From Chrysophaeum taylorii (Eukaryota > Sar > Pelagophyceae > Pelagomonadales > Pelagomonadaceae), in the NCBI GenBank assembly GCA_029834535.1, contig JAQMWT010000419.1, forward strand, positions 1 to 52,733: a stretch of 52,733 bases of DNA. Direction: 5' to 3'. The notes under the pieces are model-generated. The model made no database searches. It worked only from the letters and a program-made list of their open reading frames with translations, and had not been told where the DNA came from. The position numbers and the translations under genes are program-made. Shown piece after piece: positions 27,541 to 37,700 of this stretch; position 1 is the stretch's first letter, and every line of letters starts with the position of its first letter.

Positions 27541-28620
27541 CTTCAATAACGTGCATTTTCTTTATCCTTACCCTCACATACACCACGTCACACGATGTCG
27601 TCATTAACCGCCACAGATTCTTTCGCTGCTGGGGTGTGCACAGTACGTACGACAAGCCCGACGACGAGACGCCTGCGATCGACAAGGTGAGTGTGCTGGT
27701 ACCGCACGAGACGATGCGTCATTCATAAAAGGGGGTCCGTTGTTCGTCACTGAAAGCAAATGTTTCATCCCGTGCTTGTGAAAAAGCCTCTCTCTCTCCA
27801 GGCCCTCGTGACGTCATGCGCCATTACTTCTGCAATAAAACTCAATATCTTCGTCCCATGGCTGGCCAACCCTTGAAGCGTTCGGCGACGAGCATCCTTT
27901 GGGAAGGTTCCGTCGGTCCCAGCACCTTGGTCGTACTCGCCCGAGGCTTTTTCTGAGCAAGAAACGCGACGAGGTGGAAGTCGGTTCACACGACTGTTCG
28001 TTGAGAACGACGAAACCCTTATTATCTGGCACGTTTTGGCGCGCAGCGTCGCTCCCCGGGGCCTCTGCTCTTTAGGGATCCAGCAACCCCCCAGGCAACT
28101 CGATCCCTAATACCGACCCTTTCTTTCGTTGCCGCGCGGTCGACGATGCCGCCGAAGTTTTTTCATCTCCGCGTGGATATATGACCCAGTTGTTGCTGTA
28201 GTCCTTGAAACACCCACCAACCGACTCAACCGTCGCACATACGTCCGGCGGCAGCATGCGTACGACCTACCAAGGCGGGGCCCTTGGTCCTCTCTTCGCC
28301 TGCCCCACGCCTCGGCGATGACCCCGACTAGGTCCCGCGTACTTATCTCCGCCCGTCAGGCACATCCCTCATACCCCACAAACCCACCCACATCCTTCAT
28401 GCTCCCCCACACACACCCCCCTCTTAGGAGTCGACACTTAAAGACTCAACTGGTCCGATGTATGCTGGCGTCACCGAACTCTCGTAGAATCCGATCCTAG
28501 GCATCGACACGGCAAGACCTTTCTTCAACGGGCTCAACGTAACACCGGATCGAAAATGCGTCAGTTCGTCCCCCGGCAAAAAATGATACTTGCATTATTT
28601 CAAAAATTATCACACACCAG
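27541..28620. other. Inverted flanking segment
   Basis: This kilobase lies between the two pieces of the 5' LTR and is host flank turned round by the inversion. It holds a remnant similar to the end of the LINE-type element (about 27640-27728). Short minus-strand frames at 27765-28032 and 28072-28257 (for example MLPPDVCATVESVGGCFKDY) look protein-like but match no family I know. Confidence 0.6.
28072..28257 (-). CDS. Hypothetical 61-aa frame in the inverted segment
   Basis: Reads MLPPDVCATVESVGGCFKDY then NNWVIYPRGDEKTSAASSTA and ends ELPGGLLDP. Composition is protein-like, and another piece (PDNKGFVVLNEQSCEPTST) follows in a different frame. It may be an exon or a fragment of a mobile element. 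Function unknown. Confidence 0.2.
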   Translation of the reverse strand: MLPPDVCATVESVGGCFKDYSNNWVIYPRGDEKTSAASSTARQRKKGSVLGIELPGGLLDP

Positions 28621-28791
28621 TGTGGCGGGAACTCCTCCAGCCTCCTAAGGCTTACCCCTCTTCAAGGGCCCCCCTTATCAGGGGCACCTACGTACCTACT
28701 CCGTTCTGATGATGTCAGTTTTCTTTATGACATCATCTTGATTTTCCGTGACATGTGTCACCCTGAATTCTGCGTTTCGATAATATCACAA
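28621..28791 (+). repeat. 5' LTR of the gypsy-type element, outer part, inverted
   Basis: Reverse complement of 17592-17752 with several differences and a small insertion (TACGTAC) near 28690. It starts TGTGGCGGGAACTCC and is preceded by ACCAG, the complement of the left target duplication. It ends at GATAATATCACAA, where the 3' LTR continues into the part found at 27354-27540. Confidence 0.9.
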
Positions 28792-29971
28792 GTATACATA
28801 ATATCAAGACATTGTGTGACGTGGTGGTAGGGGTAATAAGGCTCAAAAAAAGCTGCCCATTTCTGAACCGTGTGCACCGTGTGTGAGTCACCGTGTGACG
28901 CAGAAAAACAAAAAAAAAAAGTCCGGTAGGTGAGCATAAGCCAATCCTTACCCTCTAAGATGACGATCTTGTGACGGCGCGACGGATCTTGATGCGCATA
29001 TGCATCGTCGTGTGCCGGTCGAGGTCGATTCGCCGCGGCAGTAGTAGTTTTTGTCCGCGCTGGTGGTGTCTCTCTGTCTGTACTCACGCGCTTCCTCCTC
29101 TGGTTATTATTGATTATGTCGTCGGACAAGAAGATGATGAGCAGTTGTTGTCTTTTGCTCCCCCGACTCGTCGTCGCGCTGGCTACGTCACAAGACCCCC
29201 CCCCACCCCCCCCTTTTGGAATCTTGCGACCCCCTTCTTTCTCTTGGGGGGGAATCCAAAATCCAAATGAAGGCTCGGCGCGAGGGCGCCGACGGCGAAT
29301 GAAAAAGGGAAAAACAACGCGTAACCGCGAGGCGGCGGCTCGTCGGCCGGCGTAAGGGCTGGCCGGGATTGTCAGTAGGGTCGTGCTGTGAAGAAGAAGA
29401 AGAAGAAGAAGAAGAATAAGAAAAAGGGCATGCGGCGCCGAGAAGAGGTCGGTCGTGATACGCCCGAAGTGTGCTCAGCCGCCGCCTCGAAGGCCGGGTC
29501 GGGTCACCGCGTCCAAAATCGCGACAAGACCAAACGCACGGGGCGAGGAAAGCAGGCTCTAAGGGGGGGGGCGAAATATTATAGTCCCCTTTCTTCGAAA
29601 AGAAGAAGACGTAGAGTAGAGGCGAGGGGGAGTCGGGTTGTTTGTTTCCAAGCAGCAAAAGCCGAAAGAAGCGTCGTAATTGGGTATGATGAAGGCCGAA
29701 AGAGAGGTCGAAAGACGAGAGAATTGGGTGAGTCAGGTGTGGTGTCCGAGCGTTGCAGGGCATGGTTGCAGTTGGGTATTAGGCCCCCTTTTCGTGCTTA
29801 GCGTAGGTGTAGGTGTAGGCCTTCTGCAAGTCCCCCAGTGGGGGACTCTTTTTAAAGTATCCGTTAAATATGGGAGGTGAAGTGCATCTTTGCCCAAACA
29901 CGCGTCATGAAAATTCGTACGTCAACAATTTTGTGTCAACACAGGATTGGTCGTCGTCGTTGGCGAGAAGG
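28792..29971. other. Intergenic region upstream of the CHAT gene
   Basis: Contains an A run at 28910-28920, C runs near 29200-29215 and (AAG)n near 29388-29415. Frames are short and of biased composition. A possible first exon on the minus strand (28952-29129) is listed separately. The CHAT gene promoter should lie in the last few hundred bases. Confidence 0.4.
28952..29129 (-). CDS. Possible first exon of a disrupted gene
   Basis: MSDDIINNNQRRKRVSTDRE ... SRRHKIVILEG, 178 nt, ends at a strong donor-like GTAAGG (28946-28951, minus strand). Only about 160 bp downstream lies the inversion breakpoint at 28791, so any following exon would now be displaced. No family match. Chance is a real alternative. 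Confidence 0.2.
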
Positions 29972-31753
29972 ATGATACTGCCTGCCTGGGCATGGGTGGT
30001 GATCGGCGTAGTGGTAGTGGGGGTGTTGTGGTGTCGCACGAAGAAACACTCCTCGAACGAGCAGGACCCGACGGCGCCCGGCGACGGCGTCCCCGAGCTG
30101 AAGTCGACGGCGACGCGGTGTGACAAAAAAAAGGTGTCGGTGGTGCTCGTGCTCGCGCGCGGAAAAGGAAGCTCCCTGCGGCTGAACCAGGAGATCTTGG
30201 GGATCCGGAAGGTGGTGGCGTCCGCGTCGATCCAGGTCGTCGAATGCGAGTCGTCGTTGGTGGGGGCGACGGTGGGCGCGGCTTGTCGAGGCAAATGCCC
30301 GGACGTTCACAGGAGTTTTTCGGCGTCGTCGGCGCATGGGGGGGAAGCACCGGCGGCCGAAACGAGGGGAAGCCCGAGGTACCCGAGGCGGGAGAGCGAC
30401 GGGAACCGCCGGATCATCGTCTGGCTGCACCTCGTCGGCAACCATTCGTCCGGGACTCACGAATACGACGAGCGGAACCTTTTGGTAGCCCGGTCCTACG
30501 ACCAGGTGGTGTCGACGATCGCCGCTAGCAAGACGGATGCTCTGGAACTCGTGTTTGCCAACTCCTGCAACACGGCGAGCTTCGCGGAAGCCCTGCGCGG
30601 CGCGGGCATCCCCGTAACCGTCGGGTGGCAAACGGCGTGCGCCGACCAAGGAGCTTCCGTTTTCGCGATAGCCTTTTACGCCGCCCTCGCCAAGACGACA
30701 ACGAAGACCACCAATGGGGTCTCGAGGGCCTTGAACATGGCCCGCGCGGCCGTCCTCCACCCGATCTCCGCGGGAGTCGTCTACCGTCGCGCTTTCCCGC
30801 ACCTTCTGCGCGGCGACGGCGACGGCTTCGAACTAGCGCAAGCCCCGGTCTTTGCTCTTCTGGACCCTCGCGACGCCGAGACCGTCGACCAGGCCACGGG
30901 CCGCGCCTTCATCTTTTCCCCCGAGTCTCCCTACGTCTCGACCGACTCCTCCCCCGATGTCGACGCGCTTCTCGAATTCGTCGAAGGCATCTTCGACGAC
31001 GACGACGACGACGACGAAAACGAAAACGCGAACAAACCTCCGGTAATCGTGACCGACGACGAGGAAAAGGGCGCCCGCGGCGAGAGGAAGCGGCCTCTCC
31101 TCGGAAATCCTCCCGAATGGCACGTCCTCTACTCGAAGCGGAGCCGCCGCGAGACCCAAGCCCAGAACTTTATGACGCACGACCAAGTTGCTTCGCAATA
31201 CCTCATGCACACGCCCGACTACCGCATCCACGAGCACTCGCACAACCCAAACAACAGGCCGACCTACCAGGTCGTCTCGACCAATCCCGAGAGACTCTTT
31301 TCCGGTCCCATCGCCCTAGGCATCCCTATCCTCCTCAACGACCTCAGCCGCCTCCCGCATCTATCGACGACGCCGCCCCCCCTCGCCTTCAGCCCCATTT
31401 TCCCCCGCGAAAACTCGCTCCGCTCGGCTTCTAGTGCGAGAACCAGCGCCGTCCCCGACCCGCTCACGCCCCAAGTACCCGCGAATCCGCCACCCAGGAC
31501 CCCTCTCCTCGCCTCCACGCTTCAGCTCCTCGGAGCGAAGAAAGTAGCCCACCTCGTCAGCATCGGCATCACCCACGTCGAGTCCCTCGCCAACATGCAC
31601 ATCACCCCCGATATCGCCATCAAAGCCACGAAAAACCGCCGCGGCGACCTCGCCGTCAAGACTCTCCTCAGGTGGCGCGACGCCGCGCGCCAGTACCTTC
31701 AGCGCCGAACTCAATTCAAGCCCACTACCCAGCCCCCCATCATCTCGCTCTGA
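29972..31753 (+). CDS. Membrane-anchored CHAT-domain (caspase-like) protein
   Basis: About 593 aa if it starts at 29972 (MILPAWAWVVIGVVVVGVLW), which puts a signal anchor at the N-terminus; the ATG at 29870 would add 34 residues. The central part resembles a CHAT peptidase domain. It has a strand IIVWLHLVGNHSSG with candidate His, then LELVFANSCNTASFAEALRG with the candidate catalytic Cys, then GIPVTVGWQTACADQGASVF and AIAFYAALAKT, as in CHAT proteins (NxC, D-x-x-A-x-x-F-x-x-x-FY). An acidic linker (FDDDDDDDDENEN), a Pro-rich segment and a C-terminal helical domain (LLGAKKVAHLVSIGITHVES ... LLRWRDAARQYL, possibly SAM-like) follow. CHAT proteins are proteases or relatives in defence and cell-death pathways; here the role is unknown. 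Confidence 0.6.
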   Translation: MILPAWAWVVIGVVVVGVLWCRTKKHSSNEQDPTAPGDGVPELKSTATRCDKKKVSVVLVLARGKGSSLRLNQEILGIRKVVASASIQVVECESSLVGATVGAACRGKCPDVHRSFSASSAHGGEAPAAETRGSPRYPRRESDGNRRIIVWLHLVGNHSSGTHEYDERNLLVARSYDQVVSTIAASKTDALELVFANSCNTASFAEALRGAGIPVTVGWQTACADQGASVFAIAFYAALAKTTTKTTNGVSRALNMARAAVLHPISAGVVYRRAFPHLLRGDGDGFELAQAPVFALLDPRDAETVDQATGRAFIFSPESPYVSTDSSPDVDALLEFVEGIFDDDDDDDENENANKPPVIVTDDEEKGARGERKRPLLGNPPEWHVLYSKRSRRETQAQNFMTHDQVASQYLMHTPDYRIHEHSHNPNNRPTYQVVSTNPERLFSGPIALGIPILLNDLSRLPHLSTTPPPLAFSPIFPRENSLRSASSARTSAVPDPLTPQVPANPPPRTPLLASTLQLLGAKKVAHLVSIGITHVESLANMHITPDIAIKATKNRRGDLAVKTLLRWRDAARQYLQRRTQFKPTTQPPIISL

Positions 31754-32065
31754 TCATGATGATCATGATCGTGATGATGATGAGGTCCGCTCCTCTCTCT
31801 ACCACCACCACCACCACCACCAAGATCTTGTGGAAACACAAATAAAAAGCAAACTTCACCTCTCCTCCTATTATTATCTCCGTACCGCAGCCACCCACCG
31901 TCTTCCCGATCGTAATCTCTATTCTCTGCCTCTATTCTCTGCCTCTATTCTCTGCCTCTATTCTCTGCCTCTATTCTCTGCCTCTATTCTCTGCCTCTAT
32001 TCTCTGCCTCTATTCTCTGCCTCTATCAAAAATCAAGTTCGACTCGCGCGACGTCTCTTCTCCCC

Positions 32066-32099
<34 letters not shown>

Positions 32100-32378
32100 C
32101 CACAAAACAATGGCAATGGCAATGGCAATAACAATGGCACTGGCACTGGCACGTCACGACACGACACCACCTGGCCATCCATCCATCCATCCATCCATCC
32201 ATCCCTCCCTCCCTCCCCATCAACGCGTCTGCTGCTGCTGCTGCGGTACCGCCGACTTTCGTTCGTTCTCATCATCCTCCTCCTCTATATTCTATTAAAA
32301 TAAAGAATGCGAATGAATGAATGCCCCCTCCTCCTCGAGAGCTCTGGTGTTGTCGTTGTTATTAGCGTCGGACTCCTC
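31754..32378. repeat. Simple-repeat block between convergent genes
   Basis: Between the CHAT stop and the stop of the large minus-strand gene. It contains (GAT/ATC)n near 31754-31780, (CAC)n at 31801-31820, about eight and a half units of a 13-bp repeat CTCTATTCTCTGC (31917-32027), (CAA)n at 32067-32100, ATGGCA repeats (32109-32150) and (ATCC)n at 32174-32204. No gene is supported; it must carry both 3' UTRs. Confidence 0.8.
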
Positions 32379-34679
32379 CTACTCCATCATTCGGCTGCCC
32401 GTACGGACGACCGCGTCGACCGTCTCGCGCATCAGGCCATCGAGGAGCCTGTCGGCTATGTTGACGCAGATCTCGAGCTGACGGTCGCTCAGGCGGGACC
32501 TGTTTCTGGGAGCCGCCGGGACGGCGTCTAGGTGATGGTAGGACGAAGCGTCCTGCTGGGACCGGACGGCCGCAAAAGCAGCGGCCTTGAGGAGGTCGAG
32601 GGTCGAGGCCTTTTTGTCCCCGGGGAGCCGGAAGGTGCGAAGGACGATGGTCGCGAGCCTCGAACGCCGGTGGCACGCGTCCCGGACGTGGGAAACGATC
32701 GCGTCGAAGATCGCGTGCCGATGGATCTGCGCCTCCTCGGGCGTACATCCCTCGGGATTTCCTGCCTCAAAGCCGCCGATATGCTGCTCGAGGTCGATGA
32801 AGAGATCTAAAAGCCTATCCTCGTCCTCGGGCGTTTCCAACGCCCGCGCAAACCTCTTCCCCGTTTCCCCCGTCGACAGCCACCTCGCGTACCGCTCCAC
32901 CGTCTCGCCCCAGTCCACCGGCTGGCAGGGGTCCACCACGTACACGACCTCCGTCTGCTGCTGCTGCTGCTGCTGCTGCTCGTGTCGCGCCCGCTGGGTG
33001 TGCTCGAGAGACTCTTCGAGCAGCCGCCGCAGCAGCCGGTCCGTGATCGCCTCGGCCCGCGCCATCTGATGCGGCTCCTCGCCGTCGTCCTCGGGAAGCA
33101 ACTCGTGCCGCGGCAGTCGGGCCAACAGCTCGAACTCGTCCTCTTCGACCTCCGAGTGCGTCGGCTTTTGCCGCGGGATGCTGTCAGCCACGTCCGCGCG
33201 TTCCACTTCCTCGTCATCCAACGTCTGCCGCGGTATGCTCTCGGGAATATCTGCAGACTCGACGAGGTCGTACGCTCCCGGAAAAAACGACGCCGGCACC
33301 GTCTCCACGACGTCGTAGCTCGCGAGCAAATTCCCCGGATGTGCCGACGGGAACGCGTCTTCCGCGCTTACCGAGGAGTCGCCGGGCTGCGCTCCTACCC
33401 CGTCGCACCTTGCCAACCGATCGTCTCCTAACGAAGACGACGACGCTTCGCCTGCCAACGGGTTCTCGTGTACTTCGTGATACTTTGCCAACACGGGCGC
33501 CTCCGCCTCTTCGACCGCGTCGTACCTTGCCAACGGGTCCATCACTGGCGTCTCCTCGTGGTAGCCTGCCAACGGGTCGATCCCCTCTTCGGCGAGTCCT
33601 GCCAATGCGGGCGCCTGCGCCTCTTCGACGGCATCATAGCTTGCCAACGGGTCCTCGAACGCTGCTGCTGGAGCCTCCTCCTCCTCCTCCTCCTCCTCCT
33701 CCTCATGGGAGCCTGCCAACGGGTCGATCCCCTCTTCGGCGAGTCCTGCCAATGCGGACGCCTGCGCCTCTTCGACGGCATCATAGCTTGCCAACGGGTC
33801 CTCGAACGCTGCTGCTGGAGCCTCCTCCTCCTCCTCCTCCTCATGGGAGCCTGCCAACGGGTCACCGGACACCTCGTCGTGCTCTGCCAACGGTTCGTCG
33901 TCGGACGCCTGCGCCTCCTCGACGGCGTCATAGCTTGCCAACGCGGCGACCTCCTTGTCGCAGCCTGCCAACGGGTCGACCTGGACCACCATATCGGAGC
34001 CTGCCAACACGGGCGCCTGCGCATTTTCGACCGCATCGTAGCTTTCCATTCTGTCGACCTCGGGCGACCACCACTGGCCTCCTGCCAACGCGTCGACCCC
34101 CACATTGGAGCCTGCCAACACGGGCGCCTGCGCCTTTTCGACCGCATCGTAGCCTTCCATTCTGTCGACCTCGGGCGACCACCACTGGCCTCCTGGCAAC
34201 GCGTCGACCCCCACATTGGAGCCTGCCAACACCGGCGCCTGCGCATTTTCGACCGCATCGTAGCCTTCCATTCTGTCGACCTCGGGCGACCACCACTGGC
34301 CTCCTGCCAACGCATCGACTTCGGGTACCTCCTCCTGGAAGGGCTCCGCGTCGTCGCCTGCCAACGTGTCGACTGAAACGTAGCCTGCCTTGGGTTTTTC
34401 GTCGGGCGGCTCCGCCGGCTCGACGGCGTCGTAGCCTGCTAACATGTCGGGGGGGCGCGGTTCGTCGTCATCGACAAGCAGCTTCTCTTCGAGCGCGACA
34501 AATGCCACGCGGCGGAGTTGGCGCGCGTAGAAGAGCCTTCGGAGCGCACTCGCGACGCGCGTCTTCGCCGCCACCTCGCGCGCCACGAGTCGCGCCCGCA
34601 GCGCCGCCAGGTCGCGCGGTCCGAGCTGCTGATCTTTCGCTGCGGGCACCACCTCCGAAGCAAACGAATGGTCCGAAAG

Positions 34680-34713
<34 letters not shown>

Positions 34714-37700
34714 GGTTGGGAGCGCGCTATCGCCGCGGGTTTCATCGGAGCGAGATCGGTGCCGTCGTCCGAGGCGAAGGAATGCTCGTCGATGTGTTCG
34801 AGCTGGTCAGCCGGCGCCGCTAACCACTCCTCGACGCCCGGCCTATCCGCCGTCTCGAGATAATCGTAGCTCTCGATCGACGGCTTCGTCGAAGTTCCCT
34901 TGCTCGCCGTCAGCCGCGACCGAAGAGCGCGGATCCGCGCCTCGGTCGCCGCGAGCTCGGCTTCGAGCTCTGCCTCGACGGACCGCAACCGGTCCCGTTC
35001 CGCCGTCGCCTCCGCCACGTTCTCCAGCCGCGAAGCCTCGCGCTCCTTCTCCCGCACCGCGCTCCGCAGCACCGACACTCGCGCTCGATGCGCCTCGGCC
35101 GACGCCTCCAACGCTCGCAGCTCGCCGTCTTCTGATTCGAACGCCTCCGAACCATAGGTCTCCTCCTCCTTCGCCGTCTCAGACTCCCGCGGGGCTTCCG
35201 GCTCTTCGAAGGTCTCGGACGCCCGCGGTGGTGCTTCGAACGTCTCGGACCCGTACGCTTCTCTCGTCTCGGACCCATCCTCTTCGATGCTCTCAGCTAC
35301 GCTCTCGATAGCACACACCTGCGGCTCGACGACCTCCGACGCGCTGCTCCGTGGTATCTCCTCGATCGCGTCTACGCTGTCATCGCCCGGGATCTCCCGT
35401 CGAGTGGTGATGCTGTCATCGCCCGAGATCTCCTGCCGAGAAGTGCTCGCCGGGCTGTCGACGACACGAATCTCTTCTTCTTCTAAACCCTCGACGACGA
35501 CGACCACCGCGCTGCTCTCTGACACGACGCGAACAAATCGCGCCGGTAGTGCGAGCTCGAAATCGCCGTCGTCGTACTCGACGTCGACCGCCGCGCCGCC
35601 CTCGCGCACGCGACTGATGCGGCCGGGGTACCACTCGTCGCCGCGCCCGAACTGTGCCTCGACCTTCGCCCCCACCAGCACGCCCGGGATCCCCTCTTTC
35701 GAGGCCAAGGCCTCGGTCTCGACGACCACGGGCTCTCCTCCGTGGGTTTTCATTTTCTCGACGGACGCAGACTCGAACCCATACTCGCCGTAGGATTCCG
35801 ACACCTCCTCGGCCTCCTCGGCCTCCTCGGCCTCCTCGGCCTCCTCGGCCTCCTCGGCCTCCTCGGCTTCCTCGGCCTCCTCGGCCTCCTCGGCCTCCTC
35901 GGCTTCCTCGGCCTCCTCGGCCTCCTCGTCTCTGTAGGATGATGTGTTGTGCTCGATCGACGCCGCCTCGGACCAAGTATCCTCGGCAATCATATCCTCG
36001 GTTTTTTCGTCGGTCGCGTAGGACGTGTCGCGCTCCTTCGAGTCGCCATCCTCATCCTCGACGGGCTTGACGACCACCTCATCCCCGTAGGATGTTTCGC
36101 GCTCGATATCGATGGCCTCGGATACTACCTCGTCGTCCTCGACAACTCCTGGCTCCTCGTATCCGCAGGGCTCATCGATCGACGCCGACTCGAACCCCGA
36201 CTCGCCGTAGGTATCCTCGGCGGCGAATTCCTCGATCGTTTGGCTCGGCGCGTCTTCGATGATAAGGGGCGACCCTTCTTCAAGCGCCGGCGAAGACTCC
36301 TCGACGCCAGGCGACGCGGCGGGCGACGCGCCGTCGTCTTCGTCGAGCGTTCGCGAGGCATGCTTGGCCATTTCCTGGACGGCGAGCTCGCACGCGGCTT
36401 GTTGCGCCGCGAGCTCGAGCTCAATCGCGTGCGCGGCCGCCTCGCTGTCGCGCACCTCGAGCGCGCGCGCCGTCTCGCGCCGCGCTCTCTCGAGCTCGAC
36501 GCGCCTTTCGAGCTCGGCGATCTCGAGCCGCGACTCTGTCAATGCTTCGTGGAGCTCGACCTCGGCGAGGAGCTGGCGCTGGAGCGAGCCGGGGCTCGGC
36601 AGGCGCCGAGCCTCGATCGGCGCTCTCGCCTCGCCGCGCGAATCTTTCTCCGCCGCCCGAGCTTCCTCCTCTCGTTCTTCCGGGCTTTTTTGCTCTGCCT
36701 CCACGTCCTTCTCCAACTCGACATCATCATCGTCGTCGTCGGAATGGTCGTCACGACCTCCATCTGCTGCCTCCAATTCATTCTCGTCGTCGTCGTCGGA
36801 TTGGTCGCAACATCCATCGCCTTGCTCCGAGTCATTTTCCGACTCGTCGTCGTCGGACGGGCTCGACTCTTCGTCGTCGACCCGGGGTTGCTCGCGAGCG
36901 AGTTGCCGCGCGACGGCATCGATGATCGAGAGCTCGTCGCGCCGCGAGTGCTCGACGCGCAAGACCAGAGGCTGGACGTCTTGGTGGCTCTCGAAGAAAA
37001 ACGGTTCTGTCTGCTGGGCGACGCTCGCGCGCGCCGGCGATCGATGGTGCCGGGGCTCGAACTGGAGAGGCGAACACGTCTCGAAAAGATCGTCGGGTCG
37101 ATTATTATCCTCGCGGCGGGGCGGCATAATCTCGCGGCGCGGCAACTCCTCATCATCAAAGCGCGCGGAAGTCGGCTTGACGATGATATGATTGTCTTCT
37201 GGCAACTCCTCGTCATCAAAGCGCTCGGGAGTGGCCTCCTCGAACAGCCCTTGATGATGATCATCATCAAGAAGATCAGCTTCGCGGCGCGGGGTCTCCT
37301 CGTCATCATCATCATCATCATCAAAGCGCGCGGAAGTAGGCTCCTCCTCCTCAAAAACAAGTCGTTGATGATCAAGATCGAGATTGTTGTCTTCGCAACA
37401 ACCTGGCTCAACCGCGTCGTCACCATCATCATCATCATCATCATCATCAAAGCGCGCGGAAGTAGCCTCCTCCTCCTCAAAAAGACGTTGATGATCAAGA
37501 TCGAGATTGTTGTCTTCGCAACAACCTGGCTCAACCGCGTCGTCACCATCATCATCATCATCATCATCATCAAAGCGCGCGGAAGTAGGCTCCTCGAACA
37601 GCCCTTGATGACGATAATGAATATCTTCGCAAAAACCTGGCTCAACATAATCATCGGCAAAGCGCGCGGTCTGCTGGTGAATCGAGAGGGCCGGCGCGCG

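Larger units (their letters stand above)
17410..28791 (-). mobile_element. Ty3/gypsy-type LTR retroelement carrying a C5 DNA methyltransferase, rearranged at its 5' end
   Basis: Minus-strand order is 5' LTR, gag, protease (DTG), C5-cytosine methyltransferase, RT (FVDD), RNase H, integrase (DDE), 3' LTR. The 3' LTR is intact (17410-17752). The 5' LTR is split into 27354-27540 and an inverted part at 28621-28791. The 1.08 kb between those parts (27541-28620) is inverted flanking host DNA, not element. Undoing the inversion gives a full LTR and matching 5-bp target duplications. Frame breaks, an in-frame UGA and a 76-bp duplication show that this copy is defective. LTR halves differ by very roughly 5%, so it is moderately old. 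Confidence 0.85.

Noticed and set aside
28621..28791. Independent solo LTR in plus orientation
   Set aside because: It lacks the half found at 27354-27540, and its flanking ACCAG complements the CTGGT beside the 3' LTR, so the inversion explains it better.
17410..28791. DIRS-type element with inverted terminal repeats
   Set aside because: The element encodes a DDE integrase and gypsy RNase H rather than a tyrosine recombinase, and the inverted terminal repeat is produced by the secondary inversion.
29388..29801. Plus-strand frame beginning with a long Lys run
   Set aside because: The start lies in an AAG microsatellite and the rest is of biased composition without a domain.
33341..35311. 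Plus-strand open frame of 656 aa rich in Arg, Pro and Leu
   Set aside because: It is the antisense shadow of the YDAVE repeats of the large minus-strand gene.
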